Source of the DNA: Nostoc sp. XA010
GTDB lineage: Bacteria; Cyanobacteriota; Cyanobacteriia; Cyanobacteriales; Nostocaceae
Reading direction: 5' to 3'
Assembly: GCF_020829625.1 (NCBI RefSeq)
Contig: NZ_JAIVFX010000013.1
Coordinates: forward strand, 62,001 to 126,000
Length of the DNA: 64,000 bases
Shown here: positions 36,061-44,281 of the stretch, piece by piece
Numbering within the stretch: the stretch's first letter is position 1
Layout: every line of letters starts with the position of its first letter
Position numbers and translations under genes: made by a program
Notes under the pieces: model-generated
The model's database searches: none
What the model was told of the DNA's origin: nothing
The model's input: the letters and a program-made list of their open reading frames with translations, nothing else

Positions 36061-36141
36061 ATGATGAAAATGAATTTTCTGACCATTGACAAAGTAAAAA
36101 AATCATTGAGCTTGCTAAGAACCAAATCTTCATTGAAATAA
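36061..36141 (+). CDS. Possible 26-aa peptide with strong ribosome binding site
   Basis: A 27-codon ORF (start MMKMNFLTIDKV, rich in Lys, Ser and Leu) is preceded by AAGGAGGAG at ideal spacing. It lies 12 bp upstream of the Rpn-family gene and could be a leader peptide controlling its translation, or a remnant. The evidence is only the ribosome binding site and the open frame. Confidence 0.3.
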   Translation: MMKMNFLTIDKVKKSLSLLRTKSSLK

Positions 36142-36152
36142 GGATAAAAAAA

Positions 36153-36980
36153 TTGAGTTACGATAATACTGCCAAGTACTTAGCTGAATTGTATCCAGCC
36201 GAGTTTGCCAAGTGGTTGCTACCAGATAAAAATACAGAAGTTACAGTACTTAAAACTGAACTTTCAATAGAGCCAATCCGCGCAGATTATGTCACATTTT
36301 TGCAAACAAGTAGTCGGATTTTGCATATTGAGTTTCAGACTCTCCCCAAATCTAATCCGCCAATTCCTTTGCGGGTATTAGACTATTACGTGAGGTTGAA
36401 ACGGCAATATAACACACCAGTAACCCAAGTCGTGATCTTCTTGCAACAAAGTAGTGACCCTATTGCATTTACTGAAGAATACACGGATGAGTTCACAAGT
36501 CACCGTTATCAAGTTATACGGTTATGGGAACAAGATTCAGCTTTTTTTCTGAATAATCCAGCGCTATTGCCTCTTGCCCCTCTAACTCGAACTGATTCAC
36601 CTGCCGCTTTATTATCCCAAGTAGCTCAAAATATCGCTAAAATTCCAGATAGGGATGAAAGGCAGAACATTGCTGGATGTACAGAGATATTTGCAGGTTT
36701 AAGGTTTGAAAAAGATTTAATTCGTCAATTTTTACGGGAGGATATTATGCAGGAATCCGTTATCTATCAGGATATTTTACAGAAAGGTAATAAACAAGGT
36801 GAAGAACGTTTGATTCTTCGCCAATTAAATAGACGTTTTGGTGAGATTGATTCATCAAATATTGAAAGAGTTAGAGTCTTGTCTGTTGAACAATTGGAAA
36901 CTCTAGGAGAAGCATTATTAGATTTTTCCTCAGTTGACGATTTAAGAGTTTGGTTAGACCAACAACCAAATAATTACTAA
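36153..36980 (+). CDS. Rpn-family recombination-promoting nuclease / DUF4351 protein
   Basis: The 275-aa protein matches the Rpn/YhgA-type PD-(D/E)XK family abundant in cyanobacteria: RADYVTFL and HIEFQT carry the D...E-x-Q catalytic motif (about residues 45-65), followed by YYVRLKRQYN. The C-terminus (LRQLNRRFGEID...VEQLETLGEALLDFSSVDDLRVWL) is the DUF4351 tail. It uses a TTG start at 36153 preceded by AAGGA. Members cut DNA and stimulate recombination; many are domesticated or mobile accessory genes. Confidence 0.8.
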   Translation: MSYDNTAKYLAELYPAEFAKWLLPDKNTEVTVLKTELSIEPIRADYVTFLQTSSRILHIEFQTLPKSNPPIPLRVLDYYVRLKRQYNTPVTQVVIFLQQSSDPIAFTEEYTDEFTSHRYQVIRLWEQDSAFFLNNPALLPLAPLTRTDSPAALLSQVAQNIAKIPDRDERQNIAGCTEIFAGLRFEKDLIRQFLREDIMQESVIYQDILQKGNKQGEERLILRQLNRRFGEIDSSNIERVRVLSVEQLETLGEALLDFSSVDDLRVWLDQQPNNY

Positions 36981-37011
36981 TACTTCGGCTACGCTCAGTA
37001 CAAGTTTATAG

Positions 37012-37066
37012 TTCGTAATTCTTAACTATGAATTACGAACTACGAATTATGAATTACGAATTAGAT
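37012..37066. repeat. Tandem heptanucleotide-type repeat (TTACGAA)
   Basis: Several imperfect copies of AATTACGAA and AACTACGAA, and their complement TTCGTAATTC, follow one another. Such short tandemly repeated repetitive sequences are characteristic of heterocystous cyanobacteria and have no known coding role. Confidence 0.6.
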
Positions 37067-37145
37067 TTATAGTCTCTGCTCTACACCAACATTAACTAAC
37101 TCTAATCTGCTCACACTTCATTAATGATTAGTTGATAAATACAAA

Positions 37146-37180
37146 AAAGCCGGAGGGGTATGGACGCAATCCTCGGCTTT
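37146..37180. terminator. Stem-loop, terminator-like
   Basis: AAAGCCGGAGG at 37146-37156 pairs with CCTCGGCTTT at 37171-37180, with one bulge and a 14-nt loop. It lies downstream of the Rpn gene. The T-run after it is short, so termination is plausible but unproven. Confidence 0.5.
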
Positions 37181-37459
37181 CATGAATCAAAGAACATACG
37201 ACTATGATTGTGTATTACATTCAATGTTTCCTGACTATTAGGGATAGGTCTTACTCTCCCAAAAGGAGAAGTTTTATTTTATCAAAAGATAGAACTGAAT
37301 TTTGATAGTAGAAATCGTGAATAAAATACAGAGTTTTTTAAAAAGTAATAAAAGGGATTACCGCCACAAGAAAGCAACGGAGTCCAATCAAAGCCACATC
37401 CACATCCGGCAATTGCGGCATTAGACGCATACATTCAATTACTGGAGTTTTAAAACACC

Positions 37460-37853
37460 ATGAAAGCGTTATCCGTTCGTCAGCCTTGGGCATGGGCAAT
37501 AATTTATGCTCTTAAAGACATAGAAAACCGTGGCTGGCCCATTCATTATCGCGGCGACATTCTGATTCACGCTGCAAAAACCTGTACTAAAAAAGAGTAC
37601 CAGCTAGCGAAAGAATTTGGCCATTGCATGGGGGTAGTAATCTCAGAACTAATCTCTCTACGTCGCGGTCAAGTTATTGGCATTGTCACAATAGTTGACT
37701 GCCAATTTTCACAAGTTGCGTCTGGCTGGGGAATGGCTGGGCAATACCACTGGAAGCTGGAGAATCACGCGAGAGATTACATCGATTCCTTACATTGGAC
37801 AACTGGGAATTTTTGAAGTGCCTGATGATTTGGTCATGGAGGTGGCTGCATGA
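37460..37853 (+). pseudogene. ASCH-domain protein, frameshifted near its C-terminus
   Basis: The frame opens as MKALSVRQPWAWAII, typical of ASCH proteins (PUA-like fold, likely RNA- or modified-base binding), and includes IENRGWPIHYRGDILIHAA. The first frame stops at 37816 after a non-homologous tail (SLHWTTGNF). Another frame from about 37780 continues as IPYIGQLGIFEVPDDLV, the expected family ending, to a TGA at 37851-37853 that overlaps the methylase start by ATGA. One base too many therefore breaks an otherwise 130-aa gene. It could be a real mutation or a sequencing error. Confidence 0.75.
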
Positions 37854-39436
37854 CTAAAACAGTAATAGCTAAGTTATCTGCAATACCCGAAAAATTCTTA
37901 GAGGATGACCTTGAAGCCGCACAAATTCATAGTCAAGAATACCTCTATCCGCACATTAAAAAGAAAAAATTACTTCACGAAACTGAAGTACATCAAACAC
38001 CTTCTGGTTCTACTGCACCAGCGAACGTTACGTTATCTGCGACACCCGAAAAATTTTTAGAGGACGACCTTAAAAGCATACAACTTCATAGCCAAGGATG
38101 CCTATATCCGTACCTCGAAAAGAAAAAGCTACTTGATGACTCAATAGTTTTTTACCCACGAGTTATAGGCCAACGTGACCCAGACAACCCGATTCAGTGG
38201 CGATGGGGATATAACTGGGAAGAACGAGTTGATGAAGTTTGGAAAGGACGAAGTATCGGCTCAATTCCCCCTGGCGCTGTCCCAATGATTCGTCTAATGC
38301 AACAGCAGGGGGCAATTAGGGAAGATATTATCGCTTTTATCAAAAAAGCGAAAACCAAAAAGCCATCACCGAAATTAGATGTCTGCAAAAATTTTGATAA
38401 CACAAAATTAAAACCAGTTCTGCCAGATGATGCGCCAATTTCTGTAGTACTATTCGCTGGTGGCGGCGGGATTGAAGCTGGGATGCTACAGGCTGGTATT
38501 CGCCCAGTTATTGCAGTGGAGTTTGACCCAAGTAAACCAGAACTAAGTCGGGCGATCGCCAAAACTCATCACCACAACTTCAGCGAGTATGGCTGTAGAA
38601 TAATCCAGCTAACAGTGCAAGAAGTAGCGCAGTCAGGATTTCTAGGTTTTCCCCGCCGCCCCGATTACCTCCATGCCTCCCCAGTATGCGCCAACTTCAG
38701 CCAAGCCCACACAGCTAAAGCGGGTAAGGGTATTGAAACGGCTGATGATCTGACGGCTGCATTGGCTGTGGCAGAAGCCATTCGACAGTTGCAGCCACGG
38801 GTGTTTACGCTAGAGAATGTGCCGCGCTATCAGAACAGTCAGAGTTTTATCATCATCCTAGATGCTTTGGAGCAAGAGGGGTACTCGGTCAACTACAGCG
38901 TGGTCAACATGGCTGATTTTGGACTGCCCCAGGCGCGGCGGCGGTTAGTCCTGATTGCAAGTAGAGGTTTTGGCGTTGCTTTACCCGCTTACAGAAAACC
39001 AATAGGTTGGTACGATGCTATTGCCCATCTCATTCCTATGATGACCTATTCTCAACTACTCCCCAAACAACAGCAAGCGGTAGAACAATTTCTGACGGCT
39101 AACGAACCAACGCCATTGCTATTAGAGAGAGTTGGGGGGCGCAACGGAATGAAGTACAAGCCTGGGCATCTACCCTGTAATACCATATTGCGATCACATT
39201 TCACAGATCACAAAGGTTGCAACCGAAGCAAATTCGCTGATATCTGGTTGCCGGATGGTACGGTCAAATCTCTGTCTATTGAAGGGGCTGCAATCTTGCA
39301 AGGGTTTCCCAGTTGGTACGAGTTTCCCAATGAGACTGCTACGGCTGGGTCAATCATCGGCTACTCTGTACCACCCAGTTTCGCAACAAAACTATTTATA
39401 TCTGCACAGAGCAAATTATTAGGAGCGACTGTATGA
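37850..39436 (+). CDS. DNA (cytosine-5) methyltransferase
   Basis: The 528-aa C5-methylase has motif I LFAGGGGIEAG (about residue 205), catalytic Cys in ASPVCANFSQ (V replaces the usual second P; about 280), ENVPRY (about 325) and QARRRLVLIA (about 365). The recognition domain and final motif ending PPSFATKLF follow. The first 105 residues contain a near-repeat: LSAIPEKFLEDDLE and LSATPEKFLEDDLK, each followed by a HSQ..LYP...KKKLL pattern. It is coupled by ATGA to the ASCH gene before it and the DUF1392 fragment after it. No cognate restriction enzyme is visible, so it looks like a solitary plasmid/phage-type enzyme. Confidence 0.84.
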   Translation: MTKTVIAKLSAIPEKFLEDDLEAAQIHSQEYLYPHIKKKKLLHETEVHQTPSGSTAPANVTLSATPEKFLEDDLKSIQLHSQGCLYPYLEKKKLLDDSIVFYPRVIGQRDPDNPIQWRWGYNWEERVDEVWKGRSIGSIPPGAVPMIRLMQQQGAIREDIIAFIKKAKTKKPSPKLDVCKNFDNTKLKPVLPDDAPISVVLFAGGGGIEAGMLQAGIRPVIAVEFDPSKPELSRAIAKTHHHNFSEYGCRIIQLTVQEVAQSGFLGFPRRPDYLHASPVCANFSQAHTAKAGKGIETADDLTAALAVAEAIRQLQPRVFTLENVPRYQNSQSFIIILDALEQEGYSVNYSVVNMADFGLPQARRRLVLIASRGFGVALPAYRKPIGWYDAIAHLIPMMTYSQLLPKQQQAVEQFLTANEPTPLLLERVGGRNGMKYKPGHLPCNTILRSHFTDHKGCNRSKFADIWLPDGTVKSLSIEGAAILQGFPSWYEFPNETATAGSIIGYSVPPSFATKLFISAQSKLLGATV

Positions 39437-39561
39437 CTAACCTTGTCCAAAACCTAGAACAGTGCTGGTACACTTCCCCGTCTTGGGGTCAACAAATCCC
39501 GCCCGTGCTAGTCAGTCTGTTAGAAGGAGTGTACGTGGAGTCTGCCAAAGCTACAGTCTGA
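39433..39561 (+). pseudogene. Truncated DUF1392-like gene
   Basis: The 42-codon start (CWYTSPSWGQQIPPVLVSLL) aligns with the N-terminus of the DUF1392 protein at 29296. It breaks off after YVESAKATV, shortly before an insertion sequence at 39589. Its ATG overlaps the methylase stop (ATGA), mirroring the HTH-DUF1392 pair upstream. Confidence 0.6.
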
Positions 39562-39650
39562 AAAGTGGTCGCATGAGGCGATTGTAGGTAGGGTGTTGAC
39601 TTTGTGGGAAATTAAGCCAAAATTTTTCATGCAATTTCCGTGTCGTTATT

Positions 39651-40949
39651 TTAGGCAGAAAACACGGTTCTTCTCTTTGAAAGCATAGATTGACCGAAAA
39701 CTTGATCGGACCAAGCTTCAAGATCAACATACCGAACTGTTTCTAAGGCAAGTTTTACAACAGATCCTGTCAACTTCATAGTAGATAAAGAAATGCTCAA
39801 AATCATCTGACCTATCTGTTTAAAAGGACATCGAGAAGAAAACTGTTTATATTTGCCAAAAAGCGATTCAATCACATCAGAAGTCGCAAGAATTGTCTGT
39901 TCTGAATGAATTTTAGAACTTTCAATTTTCAAATAATCTATAATTTTTAGTTGAAAATTAACTAGACAATTGGCTCCCATTGTTAATTGCTGTAACTTCA
40001 AGACGCTGCTTAATTTTTGATTAAGCCCACAAGTTTTAAGGTGAGTCTCTACAGTTCGAGTCATTTGAACCATTTGGCTCCAAATACTAAGCGGCTCTTG
40101 ATAATTGATTAACCATCCTAATTTGGATTTTAATTTTTGTCTCAAAATGGCAGGTTCAATATTTGGTAACAGTTCTACTATTATGTCTATTGGAGAATCT
40201 AAAAGTTTAATAGCCCAATTAATCAGCCTTTCGATATTGAAATAACGACATTGAGAACGTTGAGATGGTGGAGATAAAAATGATAGCTCTGTTTGTTGTA
40301 GTTGTTGTCGGCATCGTGTACATTGCTCGATGAAAGACTGATATTTTTCATCGGCTACTAGCTCATGCTTGAGCAATAAAGCCATTGCATGAGTCACATC
40401 ATACGTATAAATCACTTCTGGGTAATTCTCTTGGTACAGCTTGATACCTTTTTGGATATCACTGCCGTGATCAGCTATTATTTGTAATGGACGACCAACT
40501 TTTGAAGTTAGCTCAGAGAGCTTCTGCGATATGTATTCTCCCTTAGTGGAGTACATAATTTCCAATGCAAGAAGTTCTATATCTTGATGTCCTAATCCTC
40601 GTTTTAAAGGAAAAATTTCTGATTCAAGTAGTTGTTGTGGAACCCCCAAAATTACCAGAGCTTTTTCTGCCCCTAGTTCTACAGTCAAATCTACAATAAA
40701 GATCCAATCACTTCGATATTCTTTTTCTCTATTGAGTTCGTACAGACCAATTCGCCCTAACCATTTTCTAATACTACTAAAGCTTGGAGTACCCTGGTTA
40801 CAAAAATCAGCGTACAATTCAAAAGTCTTTTCGACTCCTCGCAAACTACTGCCGCACTTGATAACTTGTTCTAATGATATTTGAATTGTTTCGACTGAAT
40901 AATGATGTCCCTTCGCTACCTTGTCAAGAGCCTGTCCACTTGTTTGCAA
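39651..40949 (-). CDS. Transposase, main frame (DDE-type), read after frameshift
   Basis: The 432-aa ORF holds the catalytic region: DWIFIVDLTVELG and ADHGSDIQKG provide Asp residues and SDVIESLFGKYK a Glu. The first M shown is a TTG inside a longer open frame that joins the upstream small ORF after an A9 run. The full protein would be about 515 aa if a -1 frameshift occurs. It is the transposase of the 39589-41268 element. Confidence 0.75.
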   Translation of the reverse strand: MQTSGQALDKVAKGHHYSVETIQISLEQVIKCGSSLRGVEKTFELYADFCNQGTPSFSSIRKWLGRIGLYELNREKEYRSDWIFIVDLTVELGAEKALVILGVPQQLLESEIFPLKRGLGHQDIELLALEIMYSTKGEYISQKLSELTSKVGRPLQIIADHGSDIQKGIKLYQENYPEVIYTYDVTHAMALLLKHELVADEKYQSFIEQCTRCRQQLQQTELSFLSPPSQRSQCRYFNIERLINWAIKLLDSPIDIIVELLPNIEPAILRQKLKSKLGWLINYQEPLSIWSQMVQMTRTVETHLKTCGLNQKLSSVLKLQQLTMGANCLVNFQLKIIDYLKIESSKIHSEQTILATSDVIESLFGKYKQFSSRCPFKQIGQMILSISLSTMKLTGSVVKLALETVRYVDLEAWSDQVFGQSMLSKRRTVFSA

Positions 40950-40969
40950 CTTAGTTAGAGTGTTTGTAA

Positions 40970-41197
40970 TTAACTCTTTTTTTTTCCCTCGCTCGTCTCA
41001 ATGTTCTGTTTGAGTAGCTTTGATTCAGCAATTTTTGCTCTGCTTTTCCAATAGTCTCGTGAGGTTGATAGATCTCTGACTTTTATTTCTAATGCTCTGA
41101 GTTTTTTCTGTTTTTCCAAAGCTCTCTCTTTCCAATTGTCTCGACCATTGCGAAACAATCTTGCTAATCGGCTGGTTGGGCTTTTAAACTCTTGCAT
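40970..41197 (-). CDS. Small coiled-coil ORF of the insertion sequence (orfA)
   Basis: The 75-aa ORF is a charged coiled coil (LARLFRNGRDNWKERALEKQ). It ends two codons after the A9 tract. A -1 slip at AAAAAAG fuses it to the transposase frame, giving a long N-terminal multimerisation arm. Alone it could regulate transposition. Confidence 0.65.
   Translation of the reverse strand: MQEFKSPTSRLARLFRNGRDNWKERALEKQKKLRALEIKVRDLSTSRDYWKSRAKIAESKLLKQNIETSEGKKKS
40976..40985 (-). promoter_or_regulatory. Putative -1 ribosomal frameshift site in the transposase
   Basis: On the complement the sequence reads GGGAAAAAAAAAGAG, a run of nine A followed by G. Read in the frame of the small ORF it contains A-AAA-AAG, the canonical -1 slippery heptamer. 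A shift there joins both ORFs without a stop. Confidence 0.65.
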
Positions 41198-41277
41198 TAA
41201 CTTCTATGCAGCTACGTACTTCTTGCATGAAAATTTACCACTTTAAAACCCTCAGAGTCAACACCCTAGATTGTAGG

Positions 41278-41666
41278 GCGGTCAAATCTGCGACCGGGGC
41301 GTACGCATAAACTCACGCGTTGTACCGAATTCGGGGCAGAATCCGGGCTTTGACTTCTTGCTTTCATGCTGAAGTGATGATCCAGCGAAAGCAGATCGTG
41401 ATTAGAAAGCTACTGGCTAAGTTTCCACAGTGGGAGACTGCGATTGTGGATGGGGTGTTGGTTGATTGGGAAAGATAAAAATAATAGTGTGCAGCTAAAT
41501 GACTTTACCCTTAGATTCAACAAGTCGTTACAGCATTTTATATTCCCTATCTCCCCGAAAAAAACTGCTCTTTTATTGTTAGCTCGCTTGTATTGTTTGA
41601 TTTGATAATGTTAAGATTCAAACCAAGTTTTGAATTGTATAGCAAATAAAAAGCATTTAAATAGCA
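41278..41666. other. Remnant coding tail and intergenic sequence
   Basis: After the insertion sequence there is no intact gene. A reading frame at about 41370-41478 (EVMIQRKQIVIRKLLAKF, then WETAIVDGVLVDWER) ends at a TAA and looks like the C-terminus of a lost gene. The rest, to the FAD gene at 41667, is AT-rich with nothing recognisable. Confidence 0.4.
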
Positions 41667-43229
41667 ATGAAGCAGCAAATAAAGAGCAAGAAGGTAGCGC
41701 CTTCTTCGTCCTCACATTCTAAGCCAGTTTTACTTGAATACACAATTAACGGTAATATTCAACCCATTAAAAAAGAATATGAATTACTTGTCATAGCTTG
41801 TGACCCCAGGAATTTGTATAACATTTGTGATTACACTGCTGAAGAACGCGCTATATTTGACAAGTTAAAAAACTTTACATTTCATACCTCACTACTTAAA
41901 GTCCAAATCAATAATCCAACTACCCAGCAAATAACATATCCTGGCATCTTTGCTCCGAAAGTATTGGGGCAAATGGATGGAAGTATTTATGCATATCGTA
42001 ATGAATCCGCCAAGCAATTTGGATCTAAGGTTGCGAATGAGATGGCGTATAACTTGGTAACTGTCTACCAATTGCAAGGCGAAGCAAACCCACCATTGTC
42101 CTCCAATGAGTTTGAAAAAATACTTAACCAGCAATTGACAAACAGCGACTGGTGGCCATTCTCTACCGAATACGAGGTACTGAAAACCTTTACTACGCCT
42201 TACTTTGATCACTTTTCTAATGAGGACTTGTTCGAGGAAAAGTTACCTTGGAAGATTCTGAATTTGCAAGGTAAAAATAAGACTTTGTATGTGCATGGAT
42301 TCACTTGTTTTGAATCGGTCTTGCATTGCTGGGATTACGCCGAATTAGTACTGAATTTTGTCGGCAGTGCAGAAAAACCTTTACTAACTGAGTTTGACGC
42401 GCCTATTGTAATCCTGGGTGCTGGTGTTAGCGGTCTCTTGTTTGCCACTAGGCTAAAGAGGTTGGGATACACGAATATAGAAATTCTGGAATCAACCGAC
42501 CGATACTGTGGAAAAACCTATACCATTACTGAAGAGGAACCTTATCCAGGCGGATCACCAGAGAATACGGTCTGTGAGTTAGGCACATGTTATTTATCGC
42601 CAGCCTACGATCACCTGGTTGAGGATCTGAAGGAATTTTTTGTGGACAACGCTCAAATTAATTTCGCTAAAGGTGAACCGAATTTTAGAGGGATTGTCAT
42701 CGAAGGGGAATTTGAACCGCCTTATGTTCCTAATGAGGCGATTCTTTCACAACAAGGCTATATCCTTTTGAAGGCTAAAGCTTTACTAAATCTCGATCCA
42801 AATGAACCGCCAAAGGTTGTAATGTCTTATATTGCTTTGGCACTCGCCAAGTACAGCGTCCTTCATTGGAAAATCATGGGTTCACAAACGCCAATGCCAC
42901 TGCACCCACCAGAGGAACTGCGGGATAAAACGTTTTATGAGTTCTTGGATGAAAACGGATTACTTTCCCTTGTAGGCATGATCCAGTATATGTATTCTGT
43001 GCAGGGGTATGGTGTAATCACAAATATCCCCGCTTATTATGGCTTAACCTGGATCACACCTATCGTTATCCAAACGATTCTGCTCGATAATTTCGATCCA
43101 GAAGAAATACCCGTTGTAACTGGATTGGAAAAGGGTTGGGGCGCTCTTTGGGAGCAAATAGTAGAACAAGGAAAACTTAATATTACCTATTTGGCGAAGA
43201 CTACATCCATTAAACGTCTGAACCCATAA
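41667..43229 (+). CDS. FAD-dependent amine-oxidase-like protein, halves in reversed order
   Basis: The 520-aa protein has the two halves of a flavin oxidoreductase in swapped order. Residues about 20-245 look like a C-terminal half (ELLVIACDPRNL, FHTSLLKV, ALQGK-like ILNLQGKNKTLYVHGF with FESV). Residues about 248-520 look like an N-terminal half with the Rossmann GxGxxG motif VILGAGVSGLLFATRL and FAD-contacting ILESTDRYCGKTYT, ending at GWGALWEQIVEQ...TSIKRLNP. The start of the first half would fit directly after this end. Either a circular permutation or the result of a tandem duplication with outer loss. It may be functional if the two halves fold together; no active-site data. Confidence 0.62.
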   Translation: MKQQIKSKKVAPSSSSHSKPVLLEYTINGNIQPIKKEYELLVIACDPRNLYNICDYTAEERAIFDKLKNFTFHTSLLKVQINNPTTQQITYPGIFAPKVLGQMDGSIYAYRNESAKQFGSKVANEMAYNLVTVYQLQGEANPPLSSNEFEKILNQQLTNSDWWPFSTEYEVLKTFTTPYFDHFSNEDLFEEKLPWKILNLQGKNKTLYVHGFTCFESVLHCWDYAELVLNFVGSAEKPLLTEFDAPIVILGAGVSGLLFATRLKRLGYTNIEILESTDRYCGKTYTITEEEPYPGGSPENTVCELGTCYLSPAYDHLVEDLKEFFVDNAQINFAKGEPNFRGIVIEGEFEPPYVPNEAILSQQGYILLKAKALLNLDPNEPPKVVMSYIALALAKYSVLHWKIMGSQTPMPLHPPEELRDKTFYEFLDENGLLSLVGMIQYMYSVQGYGVITNIPAYYGLTWITPIVIQTILLDNFDPEEIPVVTGLEKGWGALWEQIVEQGKLNITYLAKTTSIKRLNP

Positions 43230-43313
43230 GTACAACTAATCAACGGCGCTTGCTTCTACAACATTGAATGGCACTCTCCGGCTTCAACACTAGGGCGTGT
43301 TTTAAAACTAAAA

Positions 43314-43416
43314 CTATAGCCAAAGAATGATAGAAGCGAGCGTCAACATTGCAAGATAGTTATCAGCTTTCTTTTCATAGCGTGTAGCAATCCGACGAAA
43401 TTGCTTTAAACATTGG
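43314..43416 (-). pseudogene. IS5-type transposase C-terminal remnant
   Basis: The complement encodes about 34 residues, KQFRRIATRYEKKADNYLAM and LTLASIILWL, the C-terminus of IS5-family transposases. It is cut off at its N-terminal side by the IS4-like remnant. Confidence 0.7.
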
Positions 43417-43417
43417 T

Positions 43418-43810
43418 GCGATCGTATTGGGGGATAGAGCATTTTGCGCTTATGCTGATTTGATTTCTATTAAAAATAGAAATTGTGATGCAGTTTTTCG
43501 GAAACATCAAGCCCGAAAAACCACGATGCGAAAAGGTAAAATAATTGGGTCAAGTGATAAGTTAGTAACTTGGTATAAGCCTAAGAAATGCCCACAGGGA
43601 TTGAGTAAACATGAATTTGATGCTCTACCTTTAACCATAACTGTACGAGAGATTTATTATTACTCCCGAACGCCCCGCAAGAAGTGAGGCACGAGTCCGT
43701 AAACGCCGCCCAAAAGCTTACCCCTTAATGACCAAACCCCGGCACGAATTACGAAAGCAGTTGCAAACTGCTTAACCCACAAGCATTTCGGCTTTTCTTA
43801 GTGCCATTCG
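43418..43810 (+). pseudogene. IS4-type transposase remnant with internal deletion
   Basis: IVLGDRAFCAYADL and VFRKHQARKTTMRKGKIIG, followed by VREIYYYS, are the middle of a transposase of the IS4 type. Just after that, the frame jumps to the C-terminal piece (PERPARSEARVRKRR ... MTKPRHELRKQLQTA, stop at about 43774), so most of the catalytic centre is deleted. The right end (ACAAGCATTTCGGCTTTTCT) recurs in modified form near 54250. Confidence 0.75.
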
Positions 43811-43813
43811 ACC

Positions 43814-44281
43814 ATGAGTGTATCTTCTTTAGATGAATCAAAAATTAATGATTTAAAAGCCTTGAGAGCAGCAGTACAAAATATGCGTTCAGATTGGGCA
43901 TCGTTTCAAGGTTTTATGGCAGAAGGACTATTAGGACGCAAGTTAATTTCCCAAAAAGTCTATACTGCTGGTTCGTTCATGTTACAACGATTTATTACTG
44001 ACCTCAACCCAAAGGAAGAAAATCATATTGGGGAAGCGATTATTCGAGAGAATGGTGAATTGGAGTATTTGAAAACTTATCGCTTATCAGGAATGCAGAC
44101 TCGCCGAGTTTATTTGCTGAGTCAGTTAGCGAACCATAATTGGAATTTGGATGCTACAGCTAGTAAATTGGGCAATACACGAGAGGAATTTGTGCTGCGT
44201 TTAGAGAAGGTGGGTTTTGGTTATTTGCTTAATGCAGAAGTACGACTTGCAGCACTGAAAAAAATCAAGGGAAAAAGGTGA
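43814..44281 (+). CDS. Hypothetical protein with Fis-like helix-turn-helix
   Basis: The 155-aa protein has a helical N-terminus and a C-terminal NWNLDATASKLGNTREEFVLRLEK segment (about 108-131) resembling a Fis-type HTH. The central part (SFMLQRFITDLNPKEENHIG) matches no family I know. It begins just after the IS4 remnant and could be part of a longer gene cut by it. Confidence 0.45.
   Translation: MSVSSLDESKINDLKALRAAVQNMRSDWASFQGFMAEGLLGRKLISQKVYTAGSFMLQRFITDLNPKEENHIGEAIIRENGELEYLKTYRLSGMQTRRVYLLSQLANHNWNLDATASKLGNTREEFVLRLEKVGFGYLLNAEVRLAALKKIKGKR

Larger units (their letters stand above)
36981..37459. other. Intergenic region with repeats and a hairpin
   Basis: This 479-bp gap has no convincing ORF. 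It holds a tract of tandem TTCGTAA/TTACGAA-type heptamers (about 37012-37066), which are the short tandem repeats common in Nostoc. It also holds a stem-loop at 37146-37180 and a probable promoter region for the ASCH-methylase operon at its right end. Confidence 0.6.
39589..41268 (-). mobile_element. Insertion sequence of 1680 bp with 9-bp target duplication
   Basis: The left end TAGGGTGTTGAC is mirrored at the right end by GTCAACACCCTA, and similarity continues about 44 bp inward to a shared TTTCATGCAA. The element is flanked by GATTGTAGG at 39580-39588 and 41269-41277, a direct 9-bp duplication. It carries a two-frame transposase on the complementary strand. The IS family was not assigned. 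Confidence 0.85.

Noticed and set aside
37012..37066. CRISPR array
   Set aside because: The units are heptamers without spacers; these are simple tandem repeats.
37460..37816. 118-aa ASCH protein as complete
   Set aside because: The last residues do not fit the family, and the right ending is in the next frame; treated as frameshifted.
41280..41480. Continuation of the truncated DUF1392 gene after the IS
   Set aside because: The residues after the IS do not match the DUF1392 protein at 29296, so the link is not supported.
43427..43687. 86-aa protein as a gene of its own
   Set aside because: Its residues are the middle of an IS4-type transposase, followed by a deletion; it is a remnant.
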